Positions 56,841 to 64,000 of a stretch of DNA of 64,000 bases are shown one piece after another. The stretch comes from Rhipicephalus microplus (taxonomy: Eukaryota; Arthropoda; Arachnida; Ixodida; Ixodidae), in the NCBI RefSeq assembly GCF_043290135.1, contig NC_134701.1:65975502-66039501 (forward strand), written 5' to 3'. The position numbers were made by a program, and so were the translations under genes. Numbering within the stretch: the first letter of the stretch is position 1; every line of letters begins with the position of its first letter. Under the pieces are notes generated by a model. That model was not told where the DNA came from. It ran no database searches and was given only the letters and a program-made list of their open reading frames with translations.

Positions 56841-57207
56841 GGCTTAACCACATAGTCGAAGAGGATGGCGCCGAATTTTTCAAAGCACTGGAGTTTAGCG
56901 ACATTGAAGGCAAAATAGACTTTAAAGTGGTAGAAATAGCCAGGAGGTGGCTAACTGATTGGTGGCTTCAATCTAGGCGCGAGTGAAATTCAATCCCTAA
57001 ACACACAGTAATAGTACTTAAGTTAATGACTAGGTGGCATGAGCCACCACCCGATCTAAAGAGCAGCCGGGTACACCCATTCATAGGAATGGTTTAATAG
57101 TGACTTGAACTTCGATCTAACAGTAGTGAGTGGTTGCTCCAACCTGCTCCTTTTTACGTCTGTAGCAGTGGCCGCAAGCAAAACTGTACATGAATAGAAC
57201 GTAAGTA

Positions 57208-57603
57208 TTGTTATGACTGGCAGAGCAAGGACATAGGCCTGCAAGAGACAGTCATCGATGAGCCCTGCTAACACGGTCGGCGTCCTGCGGCAACGCGAGA
57301 GGCGTCCATGTGCGCCACATCGAACGTGCATCGGCGTCGCTGAGACGCGCAGTCGGCCTCGGACAAGAAGCGCGTGCACGGACGAGGGTGTAAAAAGCGC
57401 GTCGCCTGTTCGCTGAGTGCTCTCTCTCTGGCATTCCCTTCGGCCTGTGGTGGCTCGTGTAATGGTGCGTCTCGACGCCTAGTCCATTGAACTTATGTAA
57501 ATATGTAAATTATTTATGTTGCTGTGTTTTCAAAAAGCCTCGCAAGGGTTCTTTTGCTCCCCCGCCTGTGTGGCTGCCTGAAGCCCACTCCTCGATTACA
57601 TCA
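57208..57603 (+). repeat. Gypsy-5 5' LTR
   Basis: The sequence begins TGTTATGACTGG and ends GATTACATCA, so it has TG...CA ends over 396 bp. The following ACTGGCTGGCAGCAGCGGG would be the primer-binding region, and a gag start follows 200 bp later. A matching 3' LTR is not in the window. Confidence 0.75.
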
Positions 57604-57807
57604 ACTGGCTGGCAGCAGCGGGATCCGGTTGTGTTTCTTCATGGTGCCGACGCTGGTGAGTGCTCACATTCTGGAGAGGTTCTACCAGGTGTTTTGTTTA
57701 GAAAGTGGTGTCTTTCCAAAGGGTAGATTGGTTGCTGCTATGTGAAGGCACTGTTTATTGAGATACCTTCACAGCAGCTTGTGCGGCGAAGTTTGCACTG
57801 GGTGACC

Positions 57808-57826
57808 ATGGAATCGAACAAGTTAA
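57808..57826 (+). pseudogene. Gypsy-5 gag start, cut after five codons
   Basis: The ATG at 57808 opens a frame of five codons that reaches the TTAA at 57823-57826, where copy C of the repeat family is inserted. The frame resumes at 59463 in the same phase. The spacing from LTR end to ATG (about 200 bp) suits a Gypsy leader. Confidence 0.8.
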
Positions 57827-59352
57827 AAATTGGATCATCTCACGTACAATGGAAATTGATATACGAAGCACGAAGAAGAAATGTTGAAATGTCACTTTGA
57901 AACAAGCACAACGTTACGAGGCGAAGGAAAATGAGGCCTTACATGACTTCCATGTCATAATTATCATGTTTGGATGTGTCGTTTAGCTTCGGCGTCTATA
58001 CATGTCAAGTGATACCAAATTTAGTACATGTGGAGCTATTGGAACAGGCCACGATCACGCTATGAGCGTGGTATGTTGTCATGTTCTTAAAAGACACGCG
58101 TGTCAGGATTATCATTCTGCACGAGTCATATATTTCGTCTTCCATTGACTTCACGTGACACCAAACTTTGTATATGTGGAGCTAGCAAAACGGCCGCGAG
58201 CGCATCATGAAGGACCCATTATACTCCTATGTTGCGTTGATGGGCGCGCACGCTGGCCAGAGTGACGCTACGCTAGCAAAACTCGATTACTCTATATATT
58301 CTGACGCCTGGCGCGACCGGCGCGACCAGCATCCGTCGGTACAACCCGACGGCAACCGGCGCGAAATGCGACAGGCTGCAATTCGCCCCAATACATTACC
58401 CAGAAAACACTGCGTCTCTCTCTTTTCGTGAACGAGAGACGCCGGAGGCGCTGAAACGTGCATGAATCAAAGCAATGCAGCACGGCGTGCACCTGTGAGT
58501 AAATGGCAGGACTGATGCCTGGCGTAGCAACGCCGGCGTGGCGGGACAAAAGGAACGCCAGCGAGCACGCGCACCACGTCGCGTTGAAATGTATATGTAC
58601 CTTAACTGTGGCATGTAGTCATGTTCTCACATGAGAGGTATCCCAAGATTATTATGTTTGCACGAGTCGCATGCCTTCGTTATCTATTGACCTCAGGTAA
58701 TACCAAATATGCCTTATGTCATGGTAGCGAAACGACCGTGGGCGCATAATCAATGAGACATGTAGTCATGTTGTCACATGACACGCACATCGTGATTATC
58801 ATGTTTTGATGTGTTAGTTACCTACGTCGTACGTTCGCGTCGCGTATTATCGAGTTTGGTACATGTAACCCTAGCAATACGGCCGCGAGTGCATCATGAG
58901 CGTAGCATGTAGTCATGTTGTTATATGACACGCATCTTATTTTTATCATGTTTGCACCAGTACCATACCGTCGTCATCCTTTCACGTCCCGCAGTACAAA
59001 ATTTGGTATGTGTGAATGAAGCTAGGGTAAGAGCCGCGAGCGCATTATGAGCGTGGCATGCAGCCATATTGTAACATGTCACGCTTGTCATGATTTTCGT
59101 GTTAGGCTCTTTCGCTTGCGTTCGCCATGCAATCATGCCATACCATACCAGTTTTGCAACAAGAAATGTGAACAAAACCACCGCGAGAGCTGCAGGACCA
59201 TGATATGTATATCATGACTTTCATGACATACATGTCATAATTTTCATGTTATGACTAGTAACATATGTTCTTCATACAGTCATGTTATGCTATACCAAGT
59301 TTGGTATTGATACCATTATCTAAACACCCAGGAGAGCAAGAGTCGGAGTGGC

Positions 59353-59422
<70 letters not shown>

Positions 59423-59466
59423 CGCTCAATGTCGCTGAAGTTCGCTAAGAAATGCTTCGCATTTAA
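57823..59466 (+). mobile_element. 147-bp repeat family, copy C, flanked by TTAA
   Basis: The insertion occupies 57827-59462 between TTAA at 57823-57826 and TTAA at 59463-59466. It begins AAATTGGATCATCTCACG and ends AAGAAATGCTTCGCAT, the two family ends. Inside are monomers with CATGTAGTC-type starts at 58612, 58759 and 58906 (147 bp apart), a GC-rich module (58205-58590) and (GATA)n at 59353-59421. It is the cleanest single copy in the window. It codes for no protein. Confidence 0.88.
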
Positions 59467-59735
59467 AACAGACTTTTGTGCTTTTGTGTGAGAAGCTAGG
59501 TACTGACGTGGAGATGGTACACAGGAAGCCGCACTTAATACAGGCGATTGAGGATTTCGGCGGCGATGACGAGAGGCTTTGCGATGGGTGGGAGCACGTA
59601 CAGGCCAAACGTAAGAAAGGCGAAGAACTAGAGAGGCTTGCGCTTGAGAGAGACACGGCCAGGGGGAAAGAGGAAGCTGCAGCTCATGAAAGGAAAATGA
59701 AGCCGTTGAGGCTTGAGTCTCCTCGCAAAACCTGA
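59463..59735 (+). pseudogene. Gypsy-5 gag, continuation after copy C
   Basis: After the second TTAA the gag frame continues in the same phase through LLCEKLGTDVEMVHRKPHLI and a highly charged helix (EELERLALERDTARGKEEAA). Such an N-terminal block followed by a charged coiled coil is typical of a group of tick Gypsy gags. A TGA ends the frame at 59735, and the rest to about 59960 is in broken frames. The junction with copy C lies within the first residues of Gag. Confidence 0.78.
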
Positions 59736-60710
59736 AAGTGGTCAGGCCACAGTAAATGGAGATTCTAGAGATACCAAGCGAGATACACTTTGAAGGCACT
59801 GCTGAGCTCGCTGGTGAGTAGGCTTCTAACACCAGTAGGGAGATAGTTGACAGGTGTCCCAAGCCTGATAGAATGTCAAGAAGACTTTTTGTAAAAGAAG
59901 GTTTTTCTCGGCTTGGGGCCGACGTGGTATCTCCAACCGCGCAGGGAGAGTGTGAAGACCCACTGGTCTAACCAGAAAATTGACAGGTCCTACGTTTTGT
60001 GGGAATCCATGATATCCGAAACGCAAATCAGAAATGTTGATATGTCACTTTAAAATCAGCACAACGTTACGAGGTTAAGATAAATGATGCCGTACATGAC
60101 TTCCGTCTCATGGCTATCATGTTTTGATGTATCGCTTGCCTTCGTCATCTACTCACGTCAAGTAATACCAAATTTGGCATGTGTGAAGATAGCGAAACGG
60201 CCGCGCGCACGCTATGAGCGTGGTATGTTGTCATGTTCTTACATAACATGAGTGTCAGGATTATCATCGTTGCAACAGTCATATAATTCGTCATCTATTG
60301 ACGCCACATAACATCCAATTTGGCATATCTAGAGCTTGATAAATGGCAGCGAGCTCATCATGAAGGGCCCAATATACTCCAATGTAGCGTTGAAGCGTGC
60401 GCACGCTGGGCACAGCGATGTACGTTAGCGAATCGCGACCACTCTATAGTCTGACGCCAGGTGCTACCAGCATCCGTCAGCATGACCCGACGGCAACCGG
60501 TGCGAAAACCGGCATGTTGCATTTTGCGCCGATGTGTTTCTCAGACAACACCGCGTCTTCCTTTTTTCGTGACGTAGGGACGCCGGACGCGCTGAAGCGT
60601 GCATGCGTCATTTCAACGGAGCGCGGCGAGCGCCTGCGTGTATATGCCAGGATCGGCGCCTGGAGTGGCAACGCCGGCGAGCGCGCGCACAGCGTCACGT
60701 TGAAATGTGG

Positions 60711-60880
60711 ACTGAACAGATCGGGGTAAATGTGTGCGTATAGCCGTTGGCACGGGAAAGAGTTCGTTTGGAGGTGGCGCATTGTGATTTCTTGCGGTTT
60801 CGTGAGTTTAGGATGCCATGGTGGTTTCGTTCGACGTTCGAGGCATTTCTCAAAATTTGGCTTCGTTGCCTCCCTCTCTC
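60711..60880. other. Short unassigned DNA between GC-rich module and CR1-like LINE
   Basis: No motif. It may belong to the module or to the flank of the LINE insertion. Confidence 0.4.
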
Positions 60881-62335
60881 ATATACAATTTCTTTATTTA
60901 TTCAGTACTGCCAGCCACCCTTTGGTAGCCAAGCCAGGAGTGGTACAGTGCAGAGTTTGAACACCAAGTTTACACGCGACCAGTAACACGGTCCGCGGTA
61001 CACAGGAATGCAATAATGCAGCAAGCTTACATATTGTCATGACACACAAGTGCACACAATCAGTAACACGGCCCACGATTCGCAAAGCAGCAGTTATTCT
61101 CGTTACAAATAGCTAAGTGAATATACAATAAAACCGGCAAGCTAGTGTAATGCAAAATACACAAATTGCACTACGCACTTTGACCAGGAAGCTTGATAGA
61201 AAAGCAGTGTGCGTAAGTGGCATGGAAGCAAGATAACGCGTGAAATACGTTAGTTCAATAGAACAGGAGAAAAACAAGACCAGCATTTCCAATCATACAC
61301 ATTTTTAAATAGCCGTTGAAAAAGCGTTTTGATTGGGTTGGTTAGTAACCTCCCGTGGCAAAGTGTTCCATTCTGCTATCGTTCTCGGGAAAAAAAATAG
61401 ACGTTGAGCGTTTGTTCTCGTGAAAGGCATTAAGATTGTTTTGTTGTGCTTGTTCCGGGTGGGGCGTGACATGTTGAATTCGAAACAAGTATTGAAGTAA
61501 AGCTTTGAATAACAATGGATTATGCTGTGTAATATTTTAGGTTGATGTAATTTACGGCGGGACTTTAGTGCTAGTAGGTCAGAACGCCTGTGCAGCTCTG
61601 TCACGGATACTTGCCTGCTGTATGCATTGTGAATAAATTGCAGTGCCTTCTTTTGTACCCGTTCGAGCATTGCTGAAAACGTATTTTTGTATGGGTCCCA
61701 AACAACGTCTGCATATTCGAGCAAGGGGCGGACCAGCGTATTGTATGCAACGGTCTTCATATTTTGCTTGTACTGTGCTGAAGTCGGTGTCTTAGAAGCC
61801 AAAGTCTGCGCAGTGCTGATGATGTAATGTTTTGTATGTGTTTTTTCCAGGTTAGGTTTGATGTCATGGTTACACCCAAACATTTGAACTCATTTACAAT
61901 CTCTAATTCAACATTGTTACTTTGATAAGTATATTGAAACGAACACTTTTTGCGTGTTATGGTCATTTGGTGGCACTTTGTTGTGTTGAGGCTCATGTTC
62001 CAATCGACACACCAATTACTAACAGGTGTTAAGTATTCGTTAAAAATTTTCTGGTCATTTACCGATTCAATAAGGGAGATAAACAACGCAGTCATCGGCA
62101 AAGAAACAGAAACGCACTGGACAGTCAAACTGTAAATCGTTTAAATAGATAATGAAAAGCAACGGTCCTAAGGCCGAGCCCTATGGGACTCCAGAAACAA
62201 CTGATGACAAGTGAGAGGCAGTGACCTATTTGAACGTACTGATACCGGCTTGATAAGTAGGAGTGCAACCACTGAGTTATTTTCTCAATTTTGACCAAGT
62301 TTCGCAACGAAACTATGGGACTGCATTGAGGATCC
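60881..62335 (-). mobile_element. CR1-like LINE, 5'-truncated, minus strand
   Basis: RT blocks on the minus strand: ITQWLHSYLSSRYQYVQIG (62300), palm FFADDCVVYL near 62095 with intact FADD, WNMSLNTTKCHQMTI (62010), VNEFKCLGVTMTSNLTWKKH (61880), then NTLVRPLLEYADVVWDPYK and RRSDLLALKSRRK (61730-61560). These are CR1/L2-type. An AATAAATAAAG signal lies near the 3' end at about 60890. There are few stops between 61883 and 61305, so the insertion is younger than most neighbours. It sits inside copy D. Confidence 0.85.
61305..61883 (-). pseudogene. CR1-like LINE ORF2, C-terminal part
   Basis: An open frame of 192 codons with the thumb and C-terminal domain (LVRPLLEYADVVWDPY, LERVQKKALQFIHNAY, TIAEWNTLPREV). 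Such long uninterrupted frames are rare in this window. The frame ends with a normal stop at 61305. The part before it is in another frame (62128-61757), so there is at least one frameshift near 61800. Confidence 0.82.
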
Positions 62336-62547
62336 ACCCCCGCCTGATCCCCTGACCACTCTCTCGTCCGAGGCTTGGGAATGAGTACTAAGAGCTACGA
62401 CCATATAAGTACAGCTCCGGGCTATATAGCGAGTGGAGGTGGCGGCCAGGCACTGCCTGATCGCCATTCCTCTGTGAATTTGTTTTTCACTTAAAGTTTC
62501 TCTCGTTCTCTCACACACGTCAAATTGTATTGGCGCTTTGAATGTGA
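62336..62547. other. Short unassigned DNA upstream of the CR1-like LINE
   Basis: No motif. It separates the LINE from the resumed monomer array of copy D. Confidence 0.4.
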
Positions 62548-63229
62548 CATGTATTCATGTTATCACATGACCCGCATTTCATGATTATCATGTATTCACC
62601 AGTTGTATACCTTCGTCATCCATTGGCGTCACGTAATACAAAATTTCACCTATGTGAAGTTAGAGAAACGGCCGTGAGCGCATCATCAGAGTGGCATGTA
62701 TCCATGTTGTTACATGACACGCATGTCTTAATTATCATGTTTGGATGTGTCATTTATCTATTTCGTCCGTTCGTGTCGCGTAATAGCGAGTTTAGTACAT
62801 GTGAAGCTAGCGAAATGGCCATGAGCGCATCATGAGCGTAGCATGTAGACATATTGTTACGTGACACGCATCTCATGCTTATCATGTTAGCACCAGTACC
62901 ATACTTTCGTCATCCATTCACATCCCGTAATACCGAATTCGGTATCTGGGAGGCTAGCGAAACGGCCACCAGCGCATCAGGAGCGTGGCATGTAGTCAAG
63001 TTAATACATAACACGCGTCTCATGATTATCACGTTTGCACCAATCACATACCTTCGTCATCTATTCACGTACTGTAATGCCAAATTTAGTATATGTGTCG
63101 CTAGCGAAACGGCTGCGAGTGCATCATGAACATGGCATGTAGTGATGTTACAAGACCCGCATGTCAAGATTTTATAGTAGCGTCTGTCGCTTGTGCTCGC
63201 CATTCATGCCATACCATACCACTTTTGAC

Positions 63230-63455
63230 ACATGCCATGTAGACAGGATAACCGCTGGTCGTTAAGGGTAGCTAACTGGATTCCCAGAGAAGGCAAGCGG
63301 GTTAGGGGGAGACATCAGGTTAGGTGGGAAGCTGAGATTAAGAAGTTTGCGGGTATAAATTGGCAGCAGCAACCACAGGACCGGCTTAACTGGCGAAACA
63401 TGGGAGAGGCCTTTGTCCTGCAGTGGACGTAGTCAGGCTGTTTATGATGATCATG
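63230..63455 (+). mobile_element. 3' end of an RTE-like LINE inserted in copy D
   Basis: The frame RQDNRWSLRVANWIPREGKR, then VRWEAEIKKFAGINWQ and MGEAFVLQWT, is the C-terminal end of an RTE-type ORF. The 3' end reads CTGCAGTGGACGTAGTCAGG with a TGATGATCATGATG tail. It cuts the repeat between CATGCCATGTAGAC and CATGATGTGAAC, which may be a short imperfect target duplication. Only about 200 bp of the LINE are present. Confidence 0.85.
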
Positions 63456-63698
63456 ATGTGAACAAAACCACCGCATGAGTTGCAGGACCATTAAATGTAT
63501 ATCATGACATTTATGACATACATACCATGATTTTCATGTTAGTACTAGACAAATATGTTCTTCATACAGTCATGTTATGCCATACCAAGTTTGGCATCAG
63601 CACCATCACCGAAACGGCCTGGTGAACTAAAAGTCGTAGGCAGCTAGATAGATAGATAGATATGCTCAATGGGGTCGAAGTTCGCTAAGAATTGCTTA

Positions 63699-64000
63699 CA
63701 CAGTAGTAGGTGCTATCTTCAGGAGATAGCGACGTGGATAGGCGGGATTGCCTTGATAAAACAATGGGTTTTATGCAATGCAGCGATAAAGGTGCAGAAA
63801 GTGGCATAGGAGGCGATAAATTTCAAGAGCCGAGTTGCTTTGGTGCAGACAAAGCTGCTGAATTTTCAGTGGTGCCTCTTGCTGCAGAGTGCACTTCTCA
63901 GATGTGATAACTTGAAGCGGAGAAGGGCGTTCACATGTAGCTGGGGGGCATTCAGACGCTCCCGTCTGCTTACGACCTAAGCGTAATTGTTCAGTTTTGG
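63699..64000 (+). other. Flank of copy D, possibly Gypsy-5 continuation
   Basis: A 65-codon frame at 63710-63907 (Cys/Asp/Gly-rich, LSSGDSDVDRRDCLDKTMG) has no motif that I can identify. Its place after the repeat copies inserted in Gypsy-5 makes a gag-pol linker possible, but that is only an inference. Confidence 0.35.

Larger units (their letters stand above)
53940..57060 (+). mobile_element. APE-type LINE on the plus strand, class uncertain
   Basis: Order: a Lys/Glu-rich coiled-coil-like frame (53980-54234), the endonuclease end SLGSDHKRIKL near 54630, RT finger STSTGPDGIPVMLIKTL near 55160, NGFRKHRSLEDNLF near 55445, primer-grip GLRQGCPSPPLLYMLYL near 55720, palm MYEDDII near 55865 (YADD altered to YEDD but both Asp kept), and a C-terminal CSACGKEKVTAVHL zinc motif near 56785. 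Many stops and frame changes. The C-terminal zinc motif is found in several LINE groups, so I do not name a clade. Confidence 0.78.
59975..63698 (+). repeat. 147-bp repeat family, copy D, with inserted LINEs
   Basis: It begins AAAATTGACAGGTCCTACG (family end), has monomers to about 60355 and a GC-rich module at 60358-60710. A CR1-like LINE and unassigned DNA then intervene, and monomers start at 62548, 62695, 62842, 62989 and 63136 (four intervals of exactly 147 bp). An RTE-like tail follows at 63230-63455, then the unique part and (GATA)n at 63645-63661, and an altered end near 63698. TTAA is not visible at either junction, so the flanks have changed. Confidence 0.82.

Noticed and set aside
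62548..63136. CRISPR array
   Set aside because: The 147-bp units repeat along their whole length with no unique spacers, and the genome is eukaryotic.

Overview
The window looks like nuclear DNA of an arthropod, most likely a hard tick. It is AT-rich, full of (TA)n microsatellites, and packed with nested, decayed retroelements whose families I recognise from ixodid genomes: a tRNA-derived Ruka-like SINE, Gypsy elements, a GIY-YIG Penelope-like element, and Tx1-like, I-like, RTE-like and CR1-like LINEs. The species assignment rests on remembered family resemblance, not a search. I see no convincing single-copy host gene, no rRNA or true tRNA gene, no CRISPR array and no bacterial sequence.

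Layout. 1-6 kb: unassigned DNA, a Penelope-type terminal module, a compound (TA)/(TG)/(TCTG) microsatellite, and a minus-strand Penelope-like element with a GIY-YIG domain. 6-20.6 kb: a nest. A SINE with a (TA)n tail is followed by Gypsy-1, whose 5' LTR is split by a Tx1-like LINE, whose endonuclease region is in turn split by a Ruka-like SINE with a 19-bp target duplication. Then come a fold-back SINE and a 6.1-kb I-like LINE lying between two (TA)n tracts. 20.6-25.9 kb: Gypsy-2, the best-preserved element, with 136-bp LTRs and a 1152-codon pol frame. 26-38 kb: a Penelope-type inverted repeat, LTR pieces and two decayed Gypsy elements (Gypsy-3, CsRn1-like, and Gypsy-4). 38-42 kb: mostly unassigned DNA with a LINE tail and a SINE. 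42.5-49.6 kb: Gypsy-6 integrase, interrupted by a 6.2-kb insertion flanked by TTAA. 49.6-57 kb: SINEs, an RTE-like LINE on the minus strand and an APE-type LINE on the plus strand. 57.2-64 kb: Gypsy-5 5' LTR and gag, interrupted by a second TTAA-flanked repeat, followed by a further large copy carrying CR1-like and RTE-like insertions.

The most interesting material is a repeat family, apparently not a standard TE class, seen at about 42.8-45.0, 47.8-49.0, 57.8-59.5 and 60.0-63.7 kb, with fragments at 30.4 and 53.5 kb. It has defined ends, a (TCTA/GATA)n block near one end, an array of monomers that are very often exactly 147 bp, and in some copies a GC-rich module of about 350 bp. In two independent places it splits a retroelement reading frame exactly at a TTAA that is present on both sides, so it behaved as a mobile element with TTAA target duplication. 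In one case two copies and 2.9 kb of unrelated DNA between them sit inside a single TTAA-flanked insertion, like a composite transposon.

A second theme is that almost every long (TA)n tract forms the junction between two different mobile elements, so these microsatellites look like insertion hot spots or element tails.
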